Below, one piece after another: positions 34,897 to 44,951 of a DNA stretch of 64,000 bases; position 1 is the stretch's first letter; each line of letters opens with the position of its first letter. The position numbers and the translations under genes are program-made. The notes beneath the pieces were generated by a model. It was given only the letters and a program-made list of their open reading frames with translations, was not told the origin of the DNA and did not search any database. The DNA comes from Leifsonia xyli subsp. cynodontis DSM 46306 (lineage in GTDB: Bacteria > Actinomycetota > Actinomycetes > Actinomycetales > Microbacteriaceae). The stretch lies in assembly GCF_000470775.1 (NCBI RefSeq), contig NC_022438.1, positions 62,001 through 126,000 of the forward strand, read 5' to 3'.

Positions 34897-36153
34897 CTAC
34901 AGCTCCAGTGCCAGCAACTCATCGATGGTCTGTCGCCGTCTGATCTGCGTGACCGTTCCGTCATCGACGAGCACCTCTGGCGCAAGCGGTCGCGAGTTGT
35001 AGTTCGACGACATGCTGGCCCCGTACGCACCCGTGTCGTGGAAGACGATGAAGTCGCCGACATCGACGCGCGGAAGTGGGATCGATGTGACCTCATCATC
35101 GCTGTCTTGTGTGAAGACATCACCTGACTCGCACAACGGCCCCGCGAGGACAGACGCCGTCGGGTTCGCTGTGATCTCTTCTCCGCGCGATGAGATGGCA
35201 CTGACAGCGTGGCGACTTCCGTACATTGCCGGGCGCATGAGGTCGTTGAAACCGGCGTCGACAAGGACGAAGCGATGTGAGCCGGCATTCTTTTGAGCGC
35301 GCACTTCGGTGATGAGTGAGCCGGAGTTCGCGACAAGGAATCGGCCGGGTTCGATTTCGAGGCGTACGGAGTGGCCGAGATGGCGTTCGATCTCACGTCG
35401 GGCGGCATCCCACAGCCTGAAGTACTTGTCGATGTCGATCTCGGGTTCGTCGGCGCCATAGGGAACCGAGAGACCGCCTCCGGCAGAGATCGCCTGGATG
35501 TCCCGGCCGAGCGATGCGACCTGCTCGACCATAGCGTCGCAGACACGCGCGAGGTGGCTGTAGTCCACGCCAGAGCCGATGTGCATATGGAGACCGACGA
35601 GATCGAGATCGTAATGGTCGACGAGATCAAGAGAAGCCGGCAGGCTCTCGTACCAGATGCCGTGCTTGCTGTGCTCGCCGCCTGTGTTCGTCTTGCGGCT
35701 GTGGCCGTGTCCGAACCCCGGATTCACGCGGATCCAGACCGGGTGCTTCGGAGATGCAGCCCCTACCATCTCGAGCATCTGAGGGGAGCCGGCATTGACC
35801 GGGACACCCAGCTCGATCACCCGCGACAGTGTCGGCCGATCAAGAAGGTCGGCCGTAAAGACAACCTCGTCACGCCCCTCGCCGACCTCGTATCCCGCCA
35901 CGAGTGCCCGCTCGAGCTCGCCGGCGGAGACCGCGTCGACGCGAACACCCTGGTCTCGCATCATTCGCAGAATATGCACGTTCGAGCACGCCTTCTGAGC
36001 GAAGCGGATGACGTCAAATTGTCGAAGTTGCTCGACTCGTGCATGTATCTGCTGTGCATCATACACCCACACCGGTGTTCCGAACGTGTTCGCAATATCG
36101 GCGAGGTCCGTTCCGGCCATCGTCGATGCTCGACCAGTGACTAGAGTCGTCAA
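34897..36153 (-). CDS. Diaminopimelate-decarboxylase-like PLP enzyme
   Basis: The fold-type III decarboxylase shows FGTPVWVYDAQQI at the start, the PLP Lys in DVIRFAQKACSNVHIL, VDAVSAGELERAL, LHMHIGSGVDYSHL, the cofactor phosphate loop ISAGGGLSVPYG, LEIEPGRFLVAN and ECGDVF-like LAGPLCESGDVFTQDSD with the catalytic Cys. TTG 36153 is preferred, since AGGAGAGAG stands upstream; that gives 418 residues. Base composition (near 58 percent GC in a sampled line) is clearly lower than around it. It is divergent from an ATP-grasp gene, so a small-molecule pathway rather than lysine synthesis is likely. Substrate is unknown. Confidence 0.8.
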   Translation of the reverse strand: MTTLVTGRASTMAGTDLADIANTFGTPVWVYDAQQIHARVEQLRQFDVIRFAQKACSNVHILRMMRDQGVRVDAVSAGELERALVAGYEVGEGRDEVVFTADLLDRPTLSRVIELGVPVNAGSPQMLEMVGAASPKHPVWIRVNPGFGHGHSRKTNTGGEHSKHGIWYESLPASLDLVDHYDLDLVGLHMHIGSGVDYSHLARVCDAMVEQVASLGRDIQAISAGGGLSVPYGADEPEIDIDKYFRLWDAARREIERHLGHSVRLEIEPGRFLVANSGSLITEVRAQKNAGSHRFVLVDAGFNDLMRPAMYGSRHAVSAISSRGEEITANPTASVLAGPLCESGDVFTQDSDDEVTSIPLPRVDVGDFIVFHDTGAYGASMSSNYNSRPLAPEVLVDDGTVTQIRRRQTIDELLALEL

Positions 36154-36484
36154 CGGGGGTTCTCTCTCCTTGTGGCCCGGATTCGGCATTTCTGCGGCGT
36201 CTGATCCTCATTGTTGGATGCGCTGCCCGTTCGGGGTTTTGGCGTCAGCGAACTTAGTCGCTGCTGCCCGTGCTTCCGATATTGCCGGTCGTCGCCGCGG
36301 CGGAGCAAGCGAGGCCGTCACCGGCGGATGTCCGACTCAATGTTATGCAATGATCTTAACCAAGTGCTGACGAGCTGGGTTCTCACGAGGAATCACTCAC
36401 AGCGCGATTGGGATCGGTCTGAGTTGGATCCCGCGCAACATCCGTGACCCGGGTGCATAGACACGACAAGGGAATGACGGGTGC
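36154..36484. promoter_or_regulatory. Divergent promoter region of the low-GC island
   Basis: This 331-base gap between the LysA-like and ATP-grasp starts holds no convincing gene. AT-rich ATGTTATGCAATGATCTTAA at 36342-36361 is a likely promoter core. AAGGGA at about 36468-36473 is a ribosome site for the rightward gene. Confidence 0.4.
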
Positions 36485-37712
36485 GTGGTGATCGACGGCG
36501 TACTGGATGCTTGGCAGGCCATCGATGGCGACATTCGCGAACGCGTGGTCACTCACGGCGTGCGTGGGCGTTCATCGCTCTACGACGATGTGCCGGGCTC
36601 GACGGGCTCGTGGCATCCTGTTCGTCCGCTGATCCTTGACGAGGCCGCGTACGCCGGGTTGGCGGCGACGAGCGAACGTCTGATGGCGCTCATCCTCGAA
36701 GCGTGTCGTCGGCGTGCGCGTTCGGTCGGGGAGCTGCATCGAATCCTGGGCACCGATCTGTACCCGCGGCGCCACTGTTGCGCCCCGAAGCCCCACTCAC
36801 CGAGGATCTTCTTGTCTCTGCACGGTCGGACATCCTGATCGAGCGCGGTGTTCCTCGTTTCGTCGAGATCAACATAGACGGCTCGATCGGCGGCACGTTG
36901 CAGGCCGATACACTCGCTGAGCGCTACCGCGAGATCGTCGCACGGGCCGGTCTCGGTGACCGCATCACCGCTCCGACGCCGGCGGTAGATGCGCGGTTCG
37001 GGGAGCTTCGCCGCTCGCTGCGCCTGAACGATGGAGCGGTCGTCGCCATCCCGGTCTTCGCCGTCGGAGCCATGCCGGGTCTCGACACGGACGACATGTT
37101 CCTCGATTTCCTCCAGCCGATGTGCGAAGCGGGGCGGCGACACGTCCTCGACGTTCGCGCGTGCCGCTTCGACGATCTCACCGTCGACTCGTCGGGTCGC
37201 CTGCAGTTGGACGACGACACGGTCGCGGCGGTCCTGCGACTGTTCCTCTGCCACGATCAGCCGAACAGTTCCGGCCTGGACGCCCTGATCGCGGCCCACG
37301 AGGCCAAGAGCGTCCAGCTCCACACCCCTGAGGACACCTGGCTGCTCACCGACAAGACGGTCCTCGCATGGCTGTGGTCCGATGTCGACGATCTCGACAT
37401 CGACGATGCCGCGTTGATCCGTCATCATGTTCCGCGTACGCTCTCGCTCGCCGACGCCATTGACAGCCGTGGCGTCGATGCGCTGGTCGACGAACGCGCG
37501 AACTGGGTGCTCAAGCCCGGCGGCGGTTACGGCGGCGACGGCGTCACCCTCGGAGCGGAGAGTGAACCGGGACCGTGGCGCACAGCTCTCCTCGGCGCAT
37601 CGGCGAGGGGCGGTTTCGTCCTTCAGGAGACGGTCGACGCAGACGAGTGCGCCATGGATTTCGTTCATCGGGAGACCGGCGAGCGGCGCACCGCGACCGT
37701 TCCTTTCTTGGG
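36485..37712 (+). pseudogene. Circularly permuted ATP-grasp-like protein, frameshifted and cut by IS30
   Basis: The N-terminal part (GSTGSWHPVRPLILDEAAY, then RLMALILEACRRRARSVGEL) starts at GTG 36485 or 36488. A one-base shift near 36756-36766 moves to the frame with VSARSDILIERGVPRFVEIN, GSIGGTLQADTLAERY, and ANWVLKPGGGYGGDGVTLG, an ATP-grasp nucleotide loop with Lys. Coding stops at 37712, where the IS30 terminal repeat begins; the C-terminal ligase part is missing. ATP-grasp enzymes join a carboxylate to an amine. With the decarboxylase gene next door it suggests a former biosynthetic pair. The exact family is a judgement from motifs. Confidence 0.65.
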
Positions 37713-39214
37713 TTCTAACGGTCGTTGCAACACCTGGACTTTCTGGGAGTTGTAACGACCGTGGCCCGTTTAAGGAGCTATTCGAGGGATCGACGCTGTT
37801 TCACGCAGGCTGATAAGGACGCGTTCTTCGCGTTGTTCGAGGCGTGTGGGAGCATCACGATCGCGGCGCGTGAGTTGGGGTTCAACCCGGCGACCTGCGG
37901 GACGTGGGTATGGAAGGCCGGCCTGCGCAGCCAGGGGAAAACCGGGACTGGTCCGCATCCAGGAAAGGAACGCTACTTCCAGTTGCGACGCGATGGCATC
38001 TCGCGTCGCGAAGCAGCGGCTGCCGTCGGGGTGAACATCCGCACGGCACGGGATTGGGATAACGGTGTCCGGAAGACCGCTCATCGCCGCTATTACCCAG
38101 ATGGTCGGGTCGTCGATTACAAAACAGGTATGACGACGTTTCTTGACGGCACCGAGACAATCTCGCCGGCGGCGATCTTTCAGCTGGAGAGGAAGCTCGA
38201 TCCGCGGTTCCTTTCGCTGGAGGAACGTGAGCAGATCCGGGATCTCCTCCGCGATGGGTTGTCACTGCGGAGCATCGCCGCCCAGCTGCGGCGGTCGCCA
38301 TCCACGATCAGTCGGGAAATCTCCCGGAACCGGTCCTCGACCGGGATCTATCACCCCTTCGCAGCACATCGCTACTCGGCGAAGCGTCGCCCACGGCCAA
38401 AGCCGCGAAGACTGGTGACAGAGCTGCGGTTGCGTGCTTTCGTTGAGTCGAAGCTGGCGTTGCGGTGGGCTCCCGAGCAGATCACTCGAGCCCTGATCCG
38501 TCAGTTCCCGGACGACGTTGGGATGCGAGTGGCGACCGAGACGATCTACCAGACGCTCTATCTCCAAGGACGCGGCCAGCTGCGCCGTGATCTCGCGACA
38601 GCGCTGCGTACCGGGCGCGCACGTCGCCGACCGAACCGGGGAACCAACGCACGTCGTTCGCGGTTCGTCGACCCGATGCTCATGATCTCCGAGCGCCCCG
38701 CTGAGGTCGCTGATCGTGCTGTTCCAGGGCATTGGGAAGGCGATCTCATCATCGGCGCTGACCACGCCAGCGCGATCGGCACCCTCGTCGAGCGAACCAC
38801 CAGGTTCGTGATGCTCGTCCACCTCCCGACCGACCACGCTGCCGAGACCGTCCGCGATGGCCTCATTCGGACGATGAGCGGCCTGCCGGCCGAACTGAAG
38901 AAGTCGCTGACCTGGGACCAGGGTGCGGAGATGGCCGCCCACAAGACGTTCACGATCGCCACCGACATGGACGTCTACTTCTGCGACCCAGCCTCGCCCT
39001 GGCAGCGCGGTTCTAACGAGAACACGAACGGGTTGCTGAGGCAGTACTTCCCGAAGGGCACCGACCTCTCACAGCACTCGCCCGCGGACCTTGCCCGAGT
39101 CGCACACGAACTCAACACCCGCCCACGCAAAACGCTCGGCTGGGAAACCCCAGCCCAGCGCCTCGCTAAACTACCTACCAGCTAATCGTCGTGTTGCAAC
39201 GACCACTAGAATCC
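37711..39214 (+). mobile_element. IS30-family insertion sequence, apparently intact
   Basis: The ends match as inverted repeats: TTCTAACGGTCGTTGCAACAC at 37713-37733 and the complement of 39191-39212 agree at 19 of 21 bases. Size is about 1.5 kb with a single intact transposase. No target duplication is visible; the left flank is ATP-grasp coding sequence and the right flank is the 3' part of a different, oppositely oriented gene. The outer GGTTCTAAC is shared with the second IS30 copy at 55638. Confidence 0.85.
37761..39185 (+). CDS. IS30-family transposase
   Basis: From GTG 37761 the product has about 474 residues. An N-terminal HTH region (FTQADKDAFFALFEACGSIT) and a second HTH typical of IS30 (SLEEREQIRDLLRDGLSLRS, then RRSPSTISREISRN) are followed by the DDE catalytic domain with GHWEGDLIIG, LTWDQGAEMAAHKTF and SPWQRGSNENTNGLLRQYF. 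All three acidic residues are present and the frame is uninterrupted, so the element could be active. An upstream TTG at 37725 is an alternative start within the terminal repeat. Confidence 0.88.
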   Translation: MARLRSYSRDRRCFTQADKDAFFALFEACGSITIAARELGFNPATCGTWVWKAGLRSQGKTGTGPHPGKERYFQLRRDGISRREAAAAVGVNIRTARDWDNGVRKTAHRRYYPDGRVVDYKTGMTTFLDGTETISPAAIFQLERKLDPRFLSLEEREQIRDLLRDGLSLRSIAAQLRRSPSTISREISRNRSSTGIYHPFAAHRYSAKRRPRPKPRRLVTELRLRAFVESKLALRWAPEQITRALIRQFPDDVGMRVATETIYQTLYLQGRGQLRRDLATALRTGRARRRPNRGTNARRSRFVDPMLMISERPAEVADRAVPGHWEGDLIIGADHASAIGTLVERTTRFVMLVHLPTDHAAETVRDGLIRTMSGLPAELKKSLTWDQGAEMAAHKTFTIATDMDVYFCDPASPWQRGSNENTNGLLRQYFPKGTDLSQHSPADLARVAHELNTRPRKTLGWETPAQRLAKLPTS

Positions 39215-40883
39215 GCCTGCTGTAGAACGCGGGCGTCCAGCTGTTCGCGTCGCAGAACGCGACGAAGTCGATGATCGCTCGCTCGGCGTGCTCGGGGCGG
39301 CAGACCGGATCGGAGAGCGTGATCGCGACCCCGTCGATCACTCGGTAGGCGATCGCCGCATCCCCCTCTTCCGAGAACCAGTACACGTTTCCCGGCCAGG
39401 TCCCCCGGAAACCGAGCGTCCCGCCCCCGCCCCAGCGGAGCAGCTCGCGGAAGCGCAGCTCGTCTCCGGCGGTGCGCCCGGTCGAGGTGGCGCGGTAGAG
39501 CCGCAGGACGCCGAGGACGAAGACGGACCAGAACACCGGGCCCACCCAGTGGGAGAGCGACAGCACGATCGGAGCGGTCGGCACGACGACCGGCCCGAGC
39601 GCGGACTCCAAACCGGCGGGCACGAAGCGGCGCAGCATGGAGGCGAAGACATCGCCGAGCCCGGCCTCCGGCACATACGAGCTCAGTGTTGCGAGCCCGG
39701 CCACGAGGTACGCCACGGCCAGCAGCGCGAACGAAATGACGCTCAGGAGGGTGAACCGCACCACGGCGTCCCGCGGAGCCCGGATCTGGAACTGCCGCCG
39801 GGTGGCGATCAGCAGCACGAGGGAGGCGAGCGGCGGCAGAAGGACCGCGAACAGCCAGAGCAGCACTGCGGCCACCGGGGCGAGCGCCGCGTATCCGTCG
39901 ATGTCGGCGGAGAGTCTCCCGCCCGGGATCGCCGCGAACGGCAGCACGATCAGGGCGATGTCGACCACGATGCCGAGCAGGAGCGCGAAGTGCCGGCCGC
40001 GGCGCAGACCGATCGCGGTCACGAGCAGCAGCGCCAGCGGGAGCAGGCTGAGCAGTGCCGGGCCGAAGCCCTGCGCCGCGATGAAGGAGAACGATCCGAA
40101 GCCGCCCGGCGGCAGCAGCGCGGCGAGCGGCCCGAGGGCGGTGAGGCCGATGAGAGCGGCGACGAGGGTGCGCGTCTCGCCGTGGGAGCTGCGCCGTATC
40201 CGCTGGATGCGTCCGCCCCGCAGGATCGCGCCGAGCGCCAGACCGAGCAGGGCGGCGATCAGCCGGTAGACATTGTTCTGGTCGCTGTTGTAGAGCGCCA
40301 GCATCAGAATGAACGCGAAGGTCAGCAGTCGGATGCGCCGCCGCCAGAGCGTGTTCGCGAAGGCGCTGGCCGCGATGAGTGCGCCGACGATCCCGACGGT
40401 CGGGTCGAGTGTGACGCCGGACTCCGTCGTGTGTGTCAGCAACTCGCCGGTGTTGGCCGCGGACCACTGCCCGAGGACGCCGAGTGCGATCCCCAGGACG
40501 CCGGTGACCAGGAAGGCGAGCGTCGCCCGGGCCGTCCCGAGCAGCCGCTCGGCGGTCGCCAGCAGGATCAGCGCCGTCGTGATCGACACCACCGTCTGAA
40601 CGGCGTTCTCCGGGACGAACAAGGCCGTCGCCGGCGTCCACCAGCGCCCGGCGTGGATCGTCGTGCCCACCCCGGCCGCCTACAGCGGCGCTCCCCCCTG
40701 CGTCGTGGCTGTGCTCCACAGCGTCCCTGTCGCGACGCTTGTGCTCAGGAGGACGCCCGCGAGCGCGATGCTCGCCGGGGCCGTGCGGGCGTATCGGCGC
40801 AGCGTGACCGTCGCTGCCGGCGTCCGCCGCGGGGTGGGCGGGGCCGGGGGCGTCGAGGTCGGTGTGCTGGGGACCGTGCTCAT
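39215..40883 (-). pseudogene. MprF-like membrane protein with DUF2156 domain, nonsense codon and 3' truncation
   Basis: ATG 40883 starts a polytopic protein; TAG at 40680-40682 interrupts it at codon 68 (GGAPL-stop-AAGVGTTIHAGRW), and the same frame then stays open. About a dozen hydrophobic segments follow. The start of a DUF2156 catalytic domain is then seen (FRELLRWGGGGTLGFRGTWP, VYWFSEEGDAAIAYRVIDG, VAITLSDPVCRPE). It stops at NSWTPAFYS, where the IS30 begins, so most of the transferase domain is gone. Intact relatives add lysine or alanine to phosphatidylglycerol and flip it. It lies 53 bases downstream of glyS on the same strand. Confidence 0.72.
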
Positions 40884-40936
40884 CCTGTCTCCGTTGCGGT
40901 GGCCCCACCCTCGTGGGCCGGCGCGCTGCCGGAGGG

Positions 40937-42328
40937 TCAGACCTCGCGGAGGCGCTCCGCGAGGTAGCGGTCGAGACCCGCGAGCGGGATGCGCTCCTGC
41001 TTCATCGAGTCGCGGTCGCGCACGGTCACGGCGTCGTCGTCGAGCGAGTCGAAGTCGACCGTCACGGCGAGCGGCGTGCCGATCTCGTCCTGGCGGCGGT
41101 AGCGGCGGCCGATCGCGCCGGAGTCGTCGAAGTCGACATTGCGGCGCTGTCGCAGCCTGTCTGCGAGACCGCGGGCGAGCGGCGAAAGCGCCTCGTTGCG
41201 GGAGAGCGGGAGGACCGCGACCTTGACGGGGGCCAGTCGCGGGTCGAGGCGGAGAACCGTGCGCTTGTCCGTGCCGCCCTTCGCGTTCGGCACCTGCTCC
41301 TCGTCGTAGGCGTCCACCAGGAACGCCATCAGCGCGCGGGTCAGGCCGAACGACGGCTCGATCACGAACGGCACGTAGCGCTCGTTCTTGTTCTGGTCGA
41401 AGTAGCTGAGGTCTTTGCCGGAGTTCTCGATGTGCGTCTTCAGGTCGTAGTCGGTGCGGTTGGCCACGCCCATCAGCTCGCCCCACTCGGAGCCGGCGAA
41501 CTCGAACTTGTACTCGATGTCGATGGTCCGTTTGGAGTAGTGTGCCAGCTTGTCGGTCGGGTGTTCGAACCGGCGGATGTTCTCGGGGTTGATCCCCAGT
41601 CCGGTGAACCAGTCCCAGCTGAGGTCGATCCAGGTGTCGAACCACTCCTCGTCCGTGCCCGGTTCGACGAAGAACTCGATCTCCATCTGCTCGAACTCGC
41701 GGGTGCGGAAGATGAAATTGCCGGGCGTGATCTCGTTGCGGAACGCCTTGCCGATCTGGCCGATGCCGAACGGCGGCTTCTTGCGCGAGGTCTGTAGCAC
41801 GGAGGCGAAATCGGTGAAGATGCCCTGCGCCGTCTCCGGGCGCATGTAGTGCAGGCCGGATTCATCGTCCACCACGCCGAGGTAGGTCTTCATCAGGCCG
41901 GAGAACTGCCGGATCGGCGTCCACTGACCGACTTTGTCCGGGTGGTCGGGGTCGGCGATGTCGTCCAGGCCGTTCGCGGGCGGGTGGCCGTGCTGCGCCT
42001 CGTAGGCTTCGAACAGGTGGTCGGCCCGGTAGCGCTTGTGCGTGATCAGCGACTCGGTCAGCGGGTCGCTGAAGACCTTGACGTGCCCGGAGGCCTCCCA
42101 CACCGCCGTGGGCAGGATGATCGCCGAGTCGAGGCCGACCATGTCGCCGCGGCCCCGGACGAACGAGTTCCACCACTCGCGCTTGATGTTCTCCTTCAGC
42201 TCGACGCCGAGGGGGCCGTAGTCCCATGCGGAGCGCGTGCCGCCGTAGATGTCGCCGGAGGGGAACACGAACCCGCGGTGCTGCGCCAGCGTGATGACGG
42301 AATCCAGTCTCGACGGTGCGGCGGCCAT
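40937..42328 (-). CDS. glyS: Glycyl-tRNA synthetase (single-chain, dimeric type)
   Basis: The 463-residue class II synthetase begins with [20 protein letters not shown] and [18 protein letters not shown], holds motif 2 ([19 protein letters not shown], then [13 protein letters not shown]) and motif 3 ([17 protein letters not shown]), and ends with an anticodon-binding domain ([12 protein letters not shown]). It charges tRNA-Gly. The gene is intact. Bacteria with this form lack the alpha2beta2 enzyme, normal for actinobacteria. Confidence 0.95.
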   Translation of the reverse strand: MAAAPSRLDSVITLAQHRGFVFPSGDIYGGTRSAWDYGPLGVELKENIKREWWNSFVRGRGDMVGLDSAIILPTAVWEASGHVKVFSDPLTESLITHKRYRADHLFEAYEAQHGHPPANGLDDIADPDHPDKVGQWTPIRQFSGLMKTYLGVVDDESGLHYMRPETAQGIFTDFASVLQTSRKKPPFGIGQIGKAFRNEITPGNFIFRTREFEQMEIEFFVEPGTDEEWFDTWIDLSWDWFTGLGINPENIRRFEHPTDKLAHYSKRTIDIEYKFEFAGSEWGELMGVANRTDYDLKTHIENSGKDLSYFDQNKNERYVPFVIEPSFGLTRALMAFLVDAYDEEQVPNAKGGTDKRTVLRLDPRLAPVKVAVLPLSRNEALSPLARGLADRLRQRRNVDFDDSGAIGRRYRRQDEIGTPLAVTVDFDSLDDDAVTVRDRDSMKQERIPLAGLDRYLAERLREV

Positions 42329-42409
42329 AGGTGCTCCTGTTTCGGTGCGGGGTGGGATCGGGGGAGGGGGGCAGAGTCCCCGACTATCCTACTGAAGGCG
42401 GCGAGGGGC

Positions 42410-43708
42410 TCAGGAGGCGGCGACCCGGTCCACTGTGATGAGCCGCGGGCGGACGGGCGCTTCTTCGATCCGGAGGCCGAAGATGGCTTCGGCCGCGTCC
42501 GCGAACCTTTGTGCGTCTCCCGCCCGGGCGAGCTCGCGGGCGCGCACGGACGGGGTGTGCAGGAGGACCCCCGCCAGGTGCCGGAGCGCCGTCTCGGTCT
42601 GCTCGCTCGAGTCGCCGCGCATGCGGGCGCGGGCGATCTCCGCGTCGAGGATGTCGAAGACATGCTTGCGCAGTGCGATCAGGGCGGGTTTGACCGCCTG
42701 CTCTGTGGTCTGGGCGGCGAACTCGGCGGCGGCGGCGCCGACGATCTCGCGGGCGTCGTCGGCGGCGTTCAGCTCCTCGAGCGGCGCGTGGATGCTGATG
42801 GTCTCCAGATCCAGCAGTTCGACGCCCGGCAGCCCGGCGACGGCGGAGTCGACGTTGCGGGGCAGCCCGAGGTCGATGACGAGCCGGCGTTCGATGCCGT
42901 CCTGTTGCCGCGCCTGCTCGAAATGCCCGGGAGTCAGCGCGTAATCGCGCACGGTGGTGCAGGTGACGATGAGGTGGGCGCGGGCGAGCGCTGCGTTGAG
43001 ACCGCCGGCCGGGACGGCGCTCACCCCGTGGGAGAGCGCGAACTTCTCGGCGCGGCCGGAGGGGGAGTGGACCTGCACGTCGGCGACGCCGCGCTCGCGC
43101 AGGGCAGCCAGGCTCGCGCCCGCGTATTTCCCGGTTCCGATGAGCAGCACGCGTATCCGGGACCAGTCTCTCACCCGGCTCTCCGCCAGATCCAGCGCGA
43201 GGCGGACGATCGAGCGGCCGGCGGTCGTGATGCCGGTGCGGTTCTTCACGCCGCGCGAGGTCCGGGACGCGACCTGGAACAGCCGCTCCAGGTCGTGGCT
43301 CACCGTGCCAGCCCGGCGCGCCGTGGTGAGCGCGCGGCGCACCTGGCCCGCGATCTCCCCCTCGCCGACGACCACGGAGTCGAGTCCGCTCGACACGGAG
43401 AACAGGTGCTCTGCCGCCGCATCGTCGCAGTACACTCTGCTGGAGGAGCGCAGCAGGTCCGCGTCGATCCCGGCGGCGTCGCCCACGGTGGCGATCACGG
43501 CCTCAGCGGACACCGCGCGTGCCGCCGGGAGCGGCTCGTCGATGTCGAGGTAGGCCTCGAAGCGGTTGCAGGTGGCGAGCACCACCGAGCCGGTCACGAG
43601 TTCGCTGTGCTCCGCGAGCGCGGCTGCGACGGCCGGAGCATTGCGCTCGAGCCGGTCCAGGAGATCGAAGGCCGCTGTGCGGTGGCTTGACGAGAAGCAG
43701 AGAAGCAC
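42410..43708 (-). CDS. hemA: Glutamyl-tRNA reductase
   Basis: The 432-residue enzyme has the catalytic Cys in [18 protein letters not shown] near residue 45, [17 protein letters not shown], the NADPH site [17 protein letters not shown], and [16 protein letters not shown]. It reduces glutamyl-tRNA to glutamate-1-semialdehyde, the first committed step of C5 heme synthesis. GTG 43708 is used as start. It is divergent from hemE with 115 bases between them, which must hold both promoters. Its product is used by HemL encoded at 52182. Confidence 0.93.
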   Translation of the reverse strand: MLLCFSSSHRTAAFDLLDRLERNAPAVAAALAEHSELVTGSVVLATCNRFEAYLDIDEPLPAARAVSAEAVIATVGDAAGIDADLLRSSSRVYCDDAAAEHLFSVSSGLDSVVVGEGEIAGQVRRALTTARRAGTVSHDLERLFQVASRTSRGVKNRTGITTAGRSIVRLALDLAESRVRDWSRIRVLLIGTGKYAGASLAALRERGVADVQVHSPSGRAEKFALSHGVSAVPAGGLNAALARAHLIVTCTTVRDYALTPGHFEQARQQDGIERRLVIDLGLPRNVDSAVAGLPGVELLDLETISIHAPLEELNAADDAREIVGAAAAEFAAQTTEQAVKPALIALRKHVFDILDAEIARARMRGDSSEQTETALRHLAGVLLHTPSVRARELARAGDAQRFADAAEAIFGLRIEEAPVRPRLITVDRVAAS

Positions 43709-43823
43709 GGTGTGCAGCCTACGCTCGCCGCGTGCGTTCTTCGAATCGGCCGGGTCCGGTCCTTTCGGCCGGCTGTGCGGATTCCCGGGCATCGGCCGGC
43801 GGGGACCTGGCAGAATCGTGATC

Positions 43824-44951
43824 GTGACCACCCTCGATCCGACCCACCCGCTCGCCGCAGGCCGCACCCACGCCAGCCGCCTCGTCCGCTCCTACCAGGG
43901 CGAACGGCAGGAGGTGACGCCGGTGTGGTTCATGCGCCAGGCCGGGCGTTCGCTGTCCGAATACCGCGACCTTCGCGTGGGCACCCGGATGCTGGACGCC
44001 TGCCTCGATCCGGCGATGGCGAGCGAGATCACCCTGCAGCCGGTGCGCCGTCACGGTGTGGATGCGGGGATCTTCTTCAGCGATATCGTCGTGCCGCTGA
44101 AGCTCGCGGGTGTCGGGGTCGAGATCCAGCCGGGCAGGGGCCCCGTCTTCGAGCGGGCTGTTCGGACGCCCGCCGATGTCGGACGTCTGACCGCCGTGGA
44201 CCCGGCGGCGCTCGCCGCGGACGCGTTCGCCGCGATCCAGGAGGCCGTGCGGCTGACGACCGCCGAACTGGATGAAACCCCCTTGATCGGTTTCGCCGGT
44301 GCGCCGTTCACTCTGGCCGCGTATCTGGTGGAGGGCGGCCCGTCGAAAGACCACCTCCGGGCCCGGACCCTGATGCACGCCGACCCGGGCGCCTGGGCCC
44401 GTCTGATGGACTGGACCGCCGACCTCTCCGGCGCCTTCCTTCGCGCACAGGTGCTGGCCGGGGCGAGCGCTGCGCAGCTCTTCGACTCCTGGGCGGGGTC
44501 GCTCTCGCTCCGCGACTACGCCGAGCATGCCGCCCCGGCGTCCGCCCGGGCGCTCTCCCACGTCCGCGATCTCACGTACACGGTCCCGTCGGCGGACCCG
44601 GACGCCGAGGCCGTCCTGCGCTCTGTGCCGATCGTCCACTTCGGCGTGGGCACCGGAGAGCTCCTCCCCGCGATGCACGAGGCCGGCGCGGACGCGATCG
44701 GCGTCGACTACCGCACGCCGCTGGACGAGGCGAGCCGCCGGCTGGAGCATGTCGTGCCGCTCCAGGGCAATGCCGATCCGGCGATGCTCGCCGCCCCCTG
44801 GGAGGTGCTCTCGGGCCATGCGCTCGATGTGCTCGACCGTGGCCGCGACGCGCCGGCGCACGTCTTCAACCTCGGCCACGGCGTCCCTCCGGAGACCGAC
44901 CCTGCCGTGCTCACCCGCCTGGTCGAGCTGGTGCATGGGTGGCGCGTGTGA
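43824..44951 (+). CDS. hemE: Uroporphyrinogen decarboxylase
   Basis: The 375-residue protein contains [19 protein letters not shown] with the substrate-binding Arg pair, [36 protein letters not shown] and [12 protein letters not shown]. It decarboxylates uroporphyrinogen III to coproporphyrinogen III in the cytosol. GTG 43824 is chosen; GTG 43818 is two codons earlier and equally possible, with no strong ribosome site for either. The stop overlaps the next start (GTGA at 44948-44951). Confidence 0.93.
   Translation: MTTLDPTHPLAAGRTHASRLVRSYQGERQEVTPVWFMRQAGRSLSEYRDLRVGTRMLDACLDPAMASEITLQPVRRHGVDAGIFFSDIVVPLKLAGVGVEIQPGRGPVFERAVRTPADVGRLTAVDPAALAADAFAAIQEAVRLTTAELDETPLIGFAGAPFTLAAYLVEGGPSKDHLRARTLMHADPGAWARLMDWTADLSGAFLRAQVLAGASAAQLFDSWAGSLSLRDYAEHAAPASARALSHVRDLTYTVPSADPDAEAVLRSVPIVHFGVGTGELLPAMHEAGADAIGVDYRTPLDEASRRLEHVVPLQGNADPAMLAAPWEVLSGHALDVLDRGRDAPAHVFNLGHGVPPETDPAVLTRLVELVHGWRV

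Noticed and set aside
36342..36361. ATGCAATGAT resembling the 4757 operator half-site
   Set aside because: Only one half-site without symmetry; insufficient for a regulator claim.
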